A stretch of DNA of 64,000 nucleotides, taken from positions 930,001 to 994,000 of the forward strand of contig NZ_CP080383.1 of assembly GCF_019443325.1 (NCBI RefSeq). The letters run 5' to 3'. The position numbers and the translations under genes were made by a program. A model generated the notes under the pieces. That model worked only from the letters and a program-made list of their open reading frames with translations. It was not told the DNA's origin and did not search any database. Position 1 is the stretch's first letter. Each line of letters begins with the position of its first letter. Below are positions 1-7,954 of this stretch, piece after piece. This DNA is from Cryobacterium sp. PAMC25264. Lineage in GTDB: Bacteria > Actinomycetota > Actinomycetes > Actinomycetales > Microbacteriaceae.

Positions 1-961
1 TCACCCCGCAGGAAAGCTCAAAGGAGATGAGCCCTAACCCATAGGCGGCACCCTCCCAGAGCGATTCGGCCGGGATCGTCTTTCGCATCTCTTCGAGCTG
101 AGCAGCCGCCACCACGTCTCCTGTCGCGAGTGCGGAATAGAAAGTGGTGAGGTCCTCGGTGGTCGACACCATTGCGCCGGCTGCGTATCCCCAGGAGGGA
201 TCGAAGTCCGTGAAGTCGACAGGGGAGTCGCCAAGGGGAATGTAGCTGTGAGGATGATCGCCCCGGATGACTTGTTCGCCCTGGTCCGGGAAATACGTGT
301 CCTTGAGCCCCAGGGGGACGATGATGCGCGTATCGATCTCTTCGGCCAGTGGCCGGCCGGAGACGGCCTCGATGATCAGCCCAGCCAGGATGTAGTTTGC
401 ATTGCTGTATTCGAAGCTGGCCCCAGGCGCGTTGGAGACCGGATGCGTGAGCGCGAGGTCGAGTGAAGCCCGAGGTGAGATGTAACGATGCTGCCATTCC
501 AGCAGGTGGTCGCTGATGTCGCCGTCCATGTCGGGCAGCCCACTCGTGTGCTGCAATAACTGACGGACGGTGATGTCGTGTCCACTGACCTGGGGGTGCC
601 GGACGACTCCCGGAAGGTACGTCTCGACATCTGCGTCGAGAGAAATTGCGCCCTCGCCGACCAGTTGCATCACGAGTGCGGCGGTGAAGGATTTGGTATT
701 GCTCCCGATCCTGATCTGGCTATCGGCCCGCACCTTGTCGGGCTCGCCGAGCTCGATCACCCCGGAAGCGTAGGTGCGAACCTTCTCGTTGGAGGCGCGA
801 ACGGCGACCAAGCCTGCGGGCCACGCGTCGACGGCCATGGTGTGCGCGAGAGCTGCGCGCACTGGGTCGCGGGGTGTCGTGTGTGGCGTGGCCCCGGACG
901 GAAGGCCGGATAGGGCGAAGACCAGCGCGGATGCCGCGGCGATGGTGTGTGAGAGTTTCAT
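1..961 (-). CDS. Secreted serine hydrolase, class C β-lactamase / D-Ala-D-Ala carboxypeptidase family (3' end outside window)
   Basis: Reading leftwards from an ATG at 961, the frame stays open to the window edge, so the C-terminus is missing. The protein starts with MKLSHT followed by a hydrophobic stretch typical of a Sec signal peptide. It then carries the serine β-lactamase/PBP-like motifs: SxxK as SNTKS and YxN as YSN. Surrounding residues (HTSGLPDMDGD, VSTTEDL) are typical of Pfam Beta-lactamase (PF00144). The family includes esterases, DD-peptidases and β-lactamases, so the substrate cannot be read from sequence. A MerR-like promoter motif lies 30-40 bases upstream, the same motif that precedes the next two genes. 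This suggests joint control by the regulator at 1836. Confidence 0.85.
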   Translation of the reverse strand, partial: MKLSHTIAAASALVFALSGLPSGATPHTTPRDPVRAALAHTMAVDAWPAGLVAVRASNEKVRTYASGVIELGEPDKVRADSQIRIGSNTKSFTAALVMQLVGEGAISLDADVETYLPGVVRHPQVSGHDITVRQLLQHTSGLPDMDGDISDHLLEWQHRYISPRASLDLALTHPVSNAPGASFEYSNANYILAGLIIEAVSGRPLAEEIDTRIIVPLGLKDTYFPDQGEQVIRGDHPHSYIPLGDSPVDFTDFDPSWGYAAGAMVSTTEDLTTFYSALATGDVVAAAQLEEMRKTIPAESLWEGAAYGLGLISFELSCGV

Positions 962-984
962 GATTTCTCAATGAGAAGGTATGT

Positions 985-1002
985 GCCCTGCACAGGGTCA
1001 AG
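985..1002 (-). promoter_or_regulatory. MerR-type operator/promoter copy A, upstream of serine hydrolase
   Basis: On the minus strand the sequence reads CTTGACCCTGTG followed by CAGGGCACATA. The 12-base core CTTGACCCTGTG is identical to two copies at 1711-1724 and 1748-1761. TTGACC fits a -35 box with a long spacer, as in promoters activated by MerR proteins. Confidence 0.6.
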
Positions 1003-1075
1003 TGTTTGCGCTGCGTGGGGGTGAGCCGGGCAGCGTCCCTCCCGAATTGAGAGGAACACCGTTCCGGTTTGTCGC

Positions 1076-1630
1076 TCACAAGCCGAGGAGCCCGAGGATG
1101 CCGGACGCTGCGATCGCGATGACACTCGTCCAGAGCACAATCGCGACGATCTGCCACAGCATGACCCAGCCTTTCGAGACGCCTGTGCTGACGAAAAACG
1201 CGGCCGTTAGCATCGTGGGGAGGGCGAGAGGGGCGAGGATGCTGGCGCCGGGGACTCCGAACCGGACCATCCAGCGACGGAGGCGGGCCCGGCCCTTCGA
1301 GCGTCCGTTCGGCTTTGCGTCGAGCGTTTCAGGCTCGCCTGCGGGCAGCGCATGCCCGCCGGCAGCGACTAATGCGGGCTTCGCCGCACGCCGCGTGACG
1401 ACGCCTTCGCGGATCCGGGATCCCAAAAAGACCACGCCGAACACGCACAGGATGTTGCCGGTCGCGCCTGCGATTGCGGCTACCACGGGGTTGATGCCCG
1501 CGATGATGCCGAAGGCTGTGGCACCTTCGCCCTCGATATATGGGATCGCGCCGGCAACGGCGACGATCACGGGTTGGAGGATGTCGGGAACCTGCTCGAT
1601 CAAGCTCCGAAGCCACTCGTAGGTGTCCAT
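1076..1630 (-). CDS. Small multi-drug export family membrane protein
   Basis: This 184-residue integral membrane protein has an N-terminal hydrophobic pair (about residues 15-75, with IPYIEGEGA and GINPVVAAIAGATGN), a polar basic loop (75-115, rich in Lys/Arg) and a C-terminal hydrophobic pair with FGVPGASILAPLALPT. The GEG and APLALPT pattern matches the Sm_multidrug_ex family (PF06695), whose members are putative exporters with little biochemistry. The ATG at 1630 was chosen because it opens directly onto the conserved N-terminus. It sits between the serine hydrolase and a divergent MerR gene and has its own copy of the shared operator, so it is probably part of a cell-envelope or drug-stress response. 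Confidence 0.75.
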   Translation of the reverse strand: MDTYEWLRSLIEQVPDILQPVIVAVAGAIPYIEGEGATAFGIIAGINPVVAAIAGATGNILCVFGVVFLGSRIREGVVTRRAAKPALVAAGGHALPAGEPETLDAKPNGRSKGRARLRRWMVRFGVPGASILAPLALPTMLTAAFFVSTGVSKGWVMLWQIVAIVLWTSVIAIAASGILGLLGL

Positions 1631-1710
1631 GTTGAACCTCTCTGGGGATCCCGATCCGGGCCGACCGTTCGGCCGACGCGTGAGATAGCTTTAGCAAAGA
1701 CCGTGTTCTT

Positions 1711-1724
1711 GCCACAGGGTCAAG
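1711..1724 (-). promoter_or_regulatory. MerR-type operator/promoter copy B, upstream of the small exporter
   Basis: Minus-strand CTTGACCCTGTGGC followed by AAGAACACGG. It faces the exporter gene at 1630 and forms an inverted pair with copy C 23 bases to the right. Confidence 0.65.
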
Positions 1725-1747
1725 CGAGCGCGACAACCCAGCGGAAC

Positions 1748-1761
1748 CTTGACCCTGTGGC
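1748..1761 (+). promoter_or_regulatory. MerR-type operator/promoter copy C, upstream of the merR-like gene
   Basis: Plus-strand CTTGACCCTGTGGC followed by GGGAACATAG. It faces the regulator at 1836, implying autoregulation from a divergent control region shared with copy B. Confidence 0.65.
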
Positions 1762-1835
1762 GGGAACATAGTTTTCAATGGTGATCACGAGCGCAGCCGA
1801 TGCTGCCGGCCGCCAGCGAACGATCGGAGTCTGTG

Positions 1836-2585
1836 ATGACGTGGAGCACGCGCGAGGTGGCGGAACTCGCCGGCACGACGGTGAACACGGTGCGTCATTA
1901 CCACCAGGCGGGCATGCTCGAACAGCCCGAACGAACATCCAATGGGTACAAGCAGTACGGGCCTCGCCATCTGGTGAGGCTGCTGCAGATACGTCGGCTT
2001 CGCGACCTTGACGTGCCCCTCGCGCAGATCGAGTCGATGGATTTCGGCGGAGAGACACCGGCGACGGCTCTGCTGGCGGTTGACGCTGACCTGGCTGCGA
2101 GCATCAAGCGACTTACGCGTGCTCGCGCCGAGATCCGGGCGATCCTGGACGGCACAACAGCCACCGATGTGCCGTCAGGATTCGAGCACCTTGCCGGCCG
2201 GTTGTCCAGCTCGGAGCGTGCCCTCATGCTCGTGATGTCGCAGCTCTACGACGAGTCGGCGATGGCCGACATGCAAAAGATGGTCGAGGCGGAGGCGGAG
2301 GATGCCGGCGTCGAATTCGATGCGCTGCCTCCCGACGCTGATGACGCCACCCGGCAAGAGCTCGCCGAGGCGCTCGCCCCGCAGCTCGCTCAAAACCTCA
2401 TCGACTATCGATGGCTGCTAGACCCGAAGGCGCATCTTCCCAAGGGTTCGCGGGTTGCTCAGGAGACACTTCTCGAGACCGCCGTGGAACTGTTCAGCGA
2501 GTCCCAGCTCGACGTCATCGCACGCGCGAGCGTCATCGCGACCGAGCTGGCCGCTGAGAGCGACACCCCGACCTCAGACGGTTAG
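1836..2585 (+). CDS. MerR-family transcriptional regulator
   Basis: Residues 1-70 form a winged helix-turn-helix of the MerR type (STREVAELAGTTVNTVRHY, then SNGYKQYGPRHLVRLLQIRRL). A coiled region follows (about 75-120), then an acidic C-terminal domain of about 130 residues with no obvious metal-binding Cys cluster. This suggests a drug or small-molecule sensor rather than a metal sensor. The ATG at 1836 is preferred over the in-frame codon at 1800 because GGAG lies about 8 bases upstream and the HTH starts immediately. It is divergent from the small exporter. The motif CTTGACCCTGTG occurs in front of this gene, the exporter and the serine hydrolase, which predicts a three-gene regulon. Confidence 0.85.
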   Translation: MTWSTREVAELAGTTVNTVRHYHQAGMLEQPERTSNGYKQYGPRHLVRLLQIRRLRDLDVPLAQIESMDFGGETPATALLAVDADLAASIKRLTRARAEIRAILDGTTATDVPSGFEHLAGRLSSSERALMLVMSQLYDESAMADMQKMVEAEAEDAGVEFDALPPDADDATRQELAEALAPQLAQNLIDYRWLLDPKAHLPKGSRVAQETLLETAVELFSESQLDVIARASVIATELAAESDTPTSDG

Positions 2586-2762
2586 ACAGGTTCGACGCCA
2601 GCGGAGAGCAGTACAGCGTCGCGACGGTCCTCGCCACTCGTCGGTTTGACTGTGTTCTAGGCACATGGAGTTCACTCGAGATCATCGTCGGCGTTGGTCG
2701 GCAACTGACGGAAGGCCATTTGACCTGCCGTTTCTGAAGCACAAGAACATGGAGCTCCTCTT

Positions 2763-3689
2763 TTGATTGAAGCCCACTCTCTGACCAAGCGTTATGGCGC
2801 CAAGCTTGCTGTCGACGCCATCAGCTTCACCGCGCGCCCAGGCCTGGTGACTGGATTCCTCGGGCCGAACGGCGCCGGCAAATCCACGACCATGCGGATG
2901 ATCGTGGGTCTCGACCGCCCCTCGAGTGGGTCGGTGACGGTGAACGGCAAGCCGTACGCCGAGCACCGCGCCCCGCGGCACCAAGTCGGGGCGTTGCTCG
3001 ACGCCAAGGCGGTGCACGCCGGCCGAACTGCCCGAAACCATCTGCTGGCCATCGCGGCGACGCACCGAATCGGCACGAAACGGGTCGACGAGGTTATCGG
3101 CATGACCGGGCTCGAATCGGTAGCGCGCAAACGCGTGGGCGGCTTCTCACTCGGCATGGGCCAGCGACTCGGCCTCGCCGTGGCGCTGCTCGGCAACCCG
3201 GCCACCCTTATCCTCGACGAACCGGTGAACGGTCTCGACCCCGAGGGAGTCGCCTGGGTGCGTGTATTCCTGCGCAGTCTAGCCGCCGAGGGGCGCACAG
3301 TGTTTCTCTCCTCACACCTGATGAGCGAGATGGCGCAAACCGCCGACCACATCATCGTTCTCGGGCGTGGGAGGGTCGTCGCGGATGCCCCTGTGGGCGA
3401 CATCCTCGCGAGGGCCGGTGGTGACATCGTGCGGGTCCGTTCTCCCGAGGCAGTGCGTCTCACGGCGATCCTCACGACGGAGGGCGGTGCCATGACAAGC
3501 GCCGAGCCCGACCTGCTGTCGGTGGCGGGTATCTCCGCACGGCGGATCGCAGAGTTGGCCGCCGGTTCGGGAATCGCTGTTTACGAGCTCACCCCGATCG
3601 CCGGCTCGCTCGAAGACGCCTACATGTCGTTGACCCGTAGCGAAGTCGAATACCAGACGACACAGACACGTGCGGGGGAGAACCGATGA
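2763..3689 (+). CDS. ABC transporter ATP-binding protein (ABC-2/DRA type)
   Basis: This is a 308-residue nucleotide-binding subunit. The Walker A motif is GPNGAGKS near residue 38, the signature is FSLGMGQRLGLA and the Walker B is LILDEP followed by VNGLDPEG; the switch His is in SSHLMSEM. The ~80-residue C-terminal tail resembles drug- and antibiotic-resistance ATPases of the CcmA/DRA group. The start is a TTG with GGAG 8 bases upstream. It overlaps the permease gene by 4 bases, so the two are translationally coupled and form one exporter. Substrate unknown; lantibiotic or drug export is typical of the family. Confidence 0.9.
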   Translation: MIEAHSLTKRYGAKLAVDAISFTARPGLVTGFLGPNGAGKSTTMRMIVGLDRPSSGSVTVNGKPYAEHRAPRHQVGALLDAKAVHAGRTARNHLLAIAATHRIGTKRVDEVIGMTGLESVARKRVGGFSLGMGQRLGLAVALLGNPATLILDEPVNGLDPEGVAWVRVFLRSLAAEGRTVFLSSHLMSEMAQTADHIIVLGRGRVVADAPVGDILARAGGDIVRVRSPEAVRLTAILTTEGGAMTSAEPDLLSVAGISARRIAELAAGSGIAVYELTPIAGSLEDAYMSLTRSEVEYQTTQTRAGENR

Positions 3690-4561
3690 GCTCCACTGCC
3701 ACGAAGGTCTTCACGCCCTCGGGTCACGATCTTAGGTTCGGCGGCATCCTGTGGTCGGAATGGGTGAAGCTTCGCAGCGTTCGCTCAACGTGGTGGCTGT
3801 ACGGGATGCTGGTCGCGGTCACCGCCGGTCTGGGCGCACAAATGTCGTCCTCGCACGGATACAACGCTGCGGAACTCGAACCCGAAGGCGTGCAGGCTCT
3901 GGGAGTGTTCGCGACCACTGTGAGCACCGATTTCACCGGCCTGATCGTAAGCATTCTTGCCGTGCTCTTCATGGCCGGTGAATACGGATCAGGAATGATC
4001 AGCACAACACTGACATCCGTGCCCAAGCGCCTGCCCGCCTTGCTCGGCAAGGCGCTCGTCTTCGCCGTAGCGACGTTCGCGGTGAGCGCCGTCGCCGTCG
4101 CGATCACCATCCCCCTCTCGGTGGCCGTGCTGTCCGGTACCGGCATCGACATCGACCTGGGCGACCCGCTCTACTGGCGCGCGCAGCTGGGAGTCGTGCT
4201 TTACCTCGTACTGACAGGTCTCATCGCCTTCGCGATCGGCGCGATTCTCCGCAGCACGGCCGGCGGCATCGCGGTGGCGCTCGGACTACTGCTCGCGGCA
4301 CCGATCGCGTTCGGACTGTTGACGCTCAGTTCGTCGCAGATCTGGATTCAGAACGTCCAGGCACTGCTTCCGACGGAGTTGGGAAAAGCCCTCTTCAGCC
4401 ACCCCGGTCGGTGGGAGCTCATCGCTCCCGGCGCGCCGATGGAGCCGCTGCCAGCAGGCCTCTGGGTACTCGAACCCTGGCAGGCGGGACTCCTGCTCCT
4501 CGCATGGGTGACCGTACTGCTCGCCGTCGCCGCGCCGCATCTCAAACGCCGCGACGCGTGA
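3686..4561 (+). CDS. ABC-2 type transporter permease
   Basis: A 291-residue membrane protein with about six hydrophobic segments. After a cytoplasmic N-terminus (SEWVKLRSVRSTWW, a hallmark of ABC-2 permeases that follow DRA-type ATPases) come segments near residues 35-55, 85-105, 130-155, 175-200, 205-225 and 260-285. The start codon lies inside the stop of the ATPase gene (ATGA). Together they make a half-transporter pair that would act as a homodimeric exporter in the cytoplasmic membrane. Confidence 0.85.
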   Translation: MSSTATKVFTPSGHDLRFGGILWSEWVKLRSVRSTWWLYGMLVAVTAGLGAQMSSSHGYNAAELEPEGVQALGVFATTVSTDFTGLIVSILAVLFMAGEYGSGMISTTLTSVPKRLPALLGKALVFAVATFAVSAVAVAITIPLSVAVLSGTGIDIDLGDPLYWRAQLGVVLYLVLTGLIAFAIGAILRSTAGGIAVALGLLLAAPIAFGLLTLSSSQIWIQNVQALLPTELGKALFSHPGRWELIAPGAPMEPLPAGLWVLEPWQAGLLLLAWVTVLLAVAAPHLKRRDA

Positions 4562-4647
4562 CACCGCCCCGACCGCGGCGGAGCAGTCGTAGTCATTGAC
4601 GTGCCGAGTCGATCGCGGGGGAGGGATCGATCGGGCAGCACGGCGCC

Positions 4648-5538
4648 ATGGCCTCTGCCTTCGTTGCAATCTTTGCGTTCGCCGCGGGCCGCTGGTTCAT
4701 GCCACGTCCACGCGGCGCACGACACATGCTGAACGTGCTCGATGCCGCAGCGCTGACCGCAGCTCACTCTGTGATTGCGCTACTGACATGGACGCTGGTG
4801 GTCGAGATTCTCGACCGTGCTCTAATCGGCGCCGTAATTTTCGGGCTACCGGGTGTGATCTTGGCCGGGGCTATGGGCGCTACCACCGCCTACGTCGTGT
4901 TTCAATCCGCTACACGTATGACGCCGGCATTGATGGCTGTGGTGCTTGCCCTGTTCTTTGTCGAAGGGGTTGTCGCCAGCATGCTCGCGGCGAGCGATCC
5001 GCAATGGTGGAACGATGATTTCAGCGCACTCGGTGCCACCGGTGACGCGTCCGCCGCTGCGTTCAATTTGACGCTGATTGTGGCCGGGCTCATCTTCACC
5101 ACGCTTGGGCGCTGTGCCCCACTCGGAATCCCGACCACTCACGAGCACGGCATCGCCCGTGTGCGAATAAGCCTCGTCGCCATCGGCATTTTGCTCGCGC
5201 TCGTCGGGGCATTGCCAGCCCACGCGTTCTATTGGATGCATACCGCCTTCGCGGTCGGCATTGCCGTCGTTTTCGCGGTATTAGTCGCTCTGCTGCCGCG
5301 TTGGATTCCCGCGATGCCGACGCCTTTCGTCATGCTCGGATGGCTGATCATCGGCATCCTCGCCGTGCTCCTTGCACTCTTCGGCGTCGGCTATTACACC
5401 CTGACCGCCGTTGAACTCGTAGCGGGCACCCTCGTACTGGCGTGGATCAACCTGTTTATTCGTAGTGCAGCGGCAATCCGACGAGACTTTGCGGATGACG
5501 CGGCAGCGCCCAAACCAGACCAGGAAAGCGCATCTTAA
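4648..5538 (+). CDS. Multi-pass membrane protein, DUF998-like
   Basis: Predicted 296 residues with seven or eight hydrophobic segments. The middle region (WWNDDFSALGATG, then a segment ending FNLTLIVAGLIF) follows the pattern seen in DUF998 proteins, where a WW..FS.LG motif precedes an FN..L..AG helix. The family has no settled function. The C-terminus is short and polar. No strong ribosome binding site precedes the ATG at 4648, so the true start may differ slightly. It lies 86 bases after the ABC permease on the same strand, possibly cotranscribed. Confidence 0.6.
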   Translation: MASAFVAIFAFAAGRWFMPRPRGARHMLNVLDAAALTAAHSVIALLTWTLVVEILDRALIGAVIFGLPGVILAGAMGATTAYVVFQSATRMTPALMAVVLALFFVEGVVASMLAASDPQWWNDDFSALGATGDASAAAFNLTLIVAGLIFTTLGRCAPLGIPTTHEHGIARVRISLVAIGILLALVGALPAHAFYWMHTAFAVGIAVVFAVLVALLPRWIPAMPTPFVMLGWLIIGILAVLLALFGVGYYTLTAVELVAGTLVLAWINLFIRSAAAIRRDFADDAAAPKPDQESAS

Positions 5539-5843
5539 GTCAGCAGCAGCAGCGCCGACGCGTTGCGAAGCGAGTGAAACCGGGAACGGCGAGGCCAACG
5601 TCAGCAGAAGTCTGACGGTGCAGCTCGCCGTGGTGCTGGTGGCGTGCTTCGCGACAGTGCCGTGACGCAGCGTGTCCAGCACGCAGCGTCGACTGGACTT
5701 CCGTCACGTCGGAGTGTACCTGCGAGCCTCCGCCCAAGACGATTCTTGGAACTGGAGGAAAATCCTGAAATTATGGAGGAAAACACGTTTTGCGATCTGG
5801 CGCGATCCGCGCCGTGCTGCCTTTCGTAAACAGCCCACCAAAT

Positions 5844-5876
5844 GTCCCGGAAACTCAAGGGTTTCCGGGACTTTTT
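5844..5876 (+). terminator. Rho-independent terminator
   Basis: Stem GTCCCGGAAAC pairs with GTTTCCGGGAC around a short loop (TCAAGG), followed directly by TTTTTT. This is a textbook intrinsic terminator, closing transcription from the left before the integrase island. Confidence 0.9.
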
Positions 5877-5896
5877 TGGTTAAGAGATTTGATGTT

Positions 5897-5918
5897 CCCA
5901 TCACTACCCCATCACTTT
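5897..5918. repeat. Tandem direct repeat CCCATCACT upstream of xis/int
   Basis: CCCATCACT occurs at 5897-5905 and again at 5908-5916, an 11-base period (one helical turn). Short, helically phased repeats near an integrase are typical of arm-type integrase or excisionase binding sites. No core attachment site is proven. Confidence 0.4.
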
Positions 5919-6018
5919 CAGCCCATTTCCGCCGCTCAGCCGGCCCTGTCGTGCGAGGCGCTGAGGTCGGTTTCGGTTCCTGCCGATCGTCCAGGATCCT
6001 CGTGCGCACCTTCCGGGT

Positions 6019-6276
6019 ATGAGCATTCACAACGAGAACCCCACCTCACCTGCCACCGACGACTGGGGCCTGGAGCCTCTGATGGACGTCCACGAGCTGG
6101 CCGCCTACCTCGGCATCCCGATCTCCACCGTCTACGACTGGCGCGTGCACGGCAAAGGCCCCACCGCGTACCGGTTCGGCAAGCACCTCAAGTTCGCCAT
6201 CTCCGACGTGCGGGCCTGGATCGCCCAACAGCGAGACCCCTCCACCAGCGAGCCCAGGCGCACCGATCGGCGGTGA
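6019..6276 (+). CDS. Excisionase-like helix-turn-helix protein
   Basis: An 85-residue protein with a single MerR-like winged HTH (residues about 22-75: MDVHELAAYLGIPISTVYDW, then YRFGKHLKF and DVRAWI). This is the HTH_17/excisionase pattern that precedes tyrosine integrases in actinobacterial integrative elements. It ends 6 bases before the integrase, so the two are coupled. Its expected role is to bend attachment-site DNA and steer the integrase toward excision. Confidence 0.85.
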   Translation: MSIHNENPTSPATDDWGLEPLMDVHELAAYLGIPISTVYDWRVHGKGPTAYRFGKHLKFAISDVRAWIAQQRDPSTSEPRRTDRR

Positions 6277-6282
6277 GCTGAG

Positions 6283-7470
6283 ATGCCCCGGCAGAGGTTG
6301 ACCATCGGCACCTTCGGCGACATCAGCACCCGCCAGATGCCGAACGGACGCTACGAGGCACGCACTCGCTACCGCGACTGGGACGGCCAGGCACGCCTGG
6401 TGCAAGGCACCGGTGCCACCGCCAAGGCCGCCGAACGGGCGCTGAAGGCCAAGATCGCTGACCGGGACCTGTTCCAACCCGGCGACACGAGGTTGTCGCC
6501 GGACAGCCTATTCAGAGACCTGGTGGTCTACTGGTTGGAGGACATCGACCTAGAGGACCGGATCTCCCGCACTACCCGGAACCTCTACGAGCGCAATATG
6601 CGCACCCTCGTCTCACCCGCCTTCGACCATCTCGCGTTGCGGGAGATCGGCGTGGCCCGGTGCGACAAGTTCATCAAGCAGCTGGCCAAGCTCTCCTACA
6701 ATCGGGCCAAGCAGGCTCGGGTGGTGCTGCGGCTCGCCCTGGAGCTGGCGGTGCGGCACGAAGTCCTGCCGCGGAACCCGATGGACCACGTCGCTCGCCT
6801 CCACCGCGAGCCGCATGTCCCTGCCGCGCTGATGGCGCCGGAAGTGAACGTGATCCGTGCGGCGATCGCGCAGTGGGAGAGCGCCGTCGACCATACGTCG
6901 GGTCCCAAGCCCGACGGCCAGCTCGGCGCGATCATCGAGGTGATGCTCGGCACCTCGGCCCGGATCGGTGAGGTCCTGGCTATCCGGCGCCGGGACGTCG
7001 ACATCACCAGCCCCGTGCCCTCGATCCGCCTGGCCGGCACCATCGTCAGCCGCAAGGGGGAGCAGACCTTCCGGCAGGACCATCCCAAAACCGCCAAGTC
7101 CACTCGTGTCGTCGCCATCCCCACCTTCACCTCCGACGCGGTCCGCCGGCGGCTCGCCAAGGTCGGGAGCATGGGCCCGGATGATCTACTGTTCCAGTCC
7201 CGGGACGGCACCCCGCTGACCACGGCCAACGTGCGTCGGCAACTCCGGCAGGTGCTCGAGGGCGCGGGCATCAACGGGGTGACCCCGCACATGTTCCGCC
7301 GCACCGTCGCCACCGCGGTCAACGACAACGCCAGCATCGAACTCGCCGCCGAGCTACTCGGACACACCGACACCAGGGTCACGGTCATGCACTACATCCA
7401 GCGCAGCGAGCTGGTGAACCCGGCCACCGCCGCGCTCCTCGACCGGGCGTTCGCAAAAGATGAAGACTGA
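6283..7470 (+). CDS. Tyrosine-type site-specific integrase
   Basis: The 395-residue protein has an N-terminal arm-binding region (residues 1-70, RYEARTRYRDWDGQ), a SAM-like core-binding domain (about 75-175) and a catalytic domain with the expected residues: Arg in TSARIGEVLAI, His-x-x-Arg in TPHMFRRTVA, His in LGHTD and the nucleophile Tyr in VMHYIQ. Nothing is truncated, so it may be active. It is adjacent to the excisionase-like gene and just upstream of the defence cluster, implying that the island was acquired by site-specific integration. Confidence 0.92.
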   Translation: MPRQRLTIGTFGDISTRQMPNGRYEARTRYRDWDGQARLVQGTGATAKAAERALKAKIADRDLFQPGDTRLSPDSLFRDLVVYWLEDIDLEDRISRTTRNLYERNMRTLVSPAFDHLALREIGVARCDKFIKQLAKLSYNRAKQARVVLRLALELAVRHEVLPRNPMDHVARLHREPHVPAALMAPEVNVIRAAIAQWESAVDHTSGPKPDGQLGAIIEVMLGTSARIGEVLAIRRRDVDITSPVPSIRLAGTIVSRKGEQTFRQDHPKTAKSTRVVAIPTFTSDAVRRRLAKVGSMGPDDLLFQSRDGTPLTTANVRRQLRQVLEGAGINGVTPHMFRRTVATAVNDNASIELAAELLGHTDTRVTVMHYIQRSELVNPATAALLDRAFAKDED

Positions 7471-7954
7471 GCACGGTGCTGCCGCGACGGCAGCGTGCCA
7501 CCTGGGGTTTTGCTGTTTCGCAGTGAATGAGTGATGCGCCCACCGAAGCTGTCCCCAATGGTGGTTCGCTCTGGACCTCGAATTATCGGGTGCCGCCACC
7601 TGGCGTTTTGCCACAATCCCGAAATCAGGTCGTCTGTTCAAGGCGAGGGACTGTTCATATCTACTTTCCGTTTGCGCCGAGGATCAAGCGTGCACAATCC
7701 CCCCATCCTGCGGAAGCAGAAGGGAGTTATCACGTCGTCGGCAGTCATAGCTGGCGGGCTGTCATTCCCGTTAGACACAATCGCGCCTTCGCCTGACCTT
7801 TTCATCGTTCTATCGTTCTGTCGTGAGTTCCGCCACGTCCACCTTTGGGAGCGGTATGAAGCCGGCCTAGGTGGGGTGGACCCCACCCGGTTAGGTGACA
7901 ACGCAACCAGTCATTCCGGTCTTTATGGTCAGACCGAAGTGCCATTCTTAGATC
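7471..7954. other. Control region between integrase and defence cluster
   Basis: About 480 bases with no credible gene. It contains an imperfect 17-base direct repeat (GCCACCTGGGGTTTTGC at 7497-7513, GCCACCTGGCGTTTTGC at 7595-7611), and two inverted repeats close to the next start: GGTGGGGT/ACCCCACC (7870-7887) and CGGTCT/AGACCG (7917-7936). The latter two lie where a promoter operator for the defence genes would be expected. Confidence 0.5.
7870..7936 (+). promoter_or_regulatory. Two inverted repeats just upstream of the defence operon
   Basis: An 8-base perfect inverted repeat with a 2-base gap (7870-7887) and a 6-base inverted repeat with an 8-base loop (7917-7936) end 18 bases before the ATG at 7955. 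They could be a repressor operator or mRNA hairpins that hide the weak ribosome binding site. No regulator gene is present in the island. Confidence 0.4.

Larger units (their letters stand above)
5539..6018. other. Gene-poor stretch at the left edge of the mobile island
   Basis: About 480 bases without a convincing gene. It holds one strong terminator hairpin (5844-5876) and a direct repeat (5897-5918) just before the excisionase-like gene. A short frame near 5700-5740 encodes GVYLRASAQD, which faintly resembles the start of serine recombinases, but nothing after it supports that. Confidence 0.5.

Noticed and set aside
5672..6022. Possible serine-recombinase start (GVYLRASAQD)
   Set aside because: Only about ten residues match; the rest is Arg/Trp-rich with no catalytic context, and it crosses the terminator.
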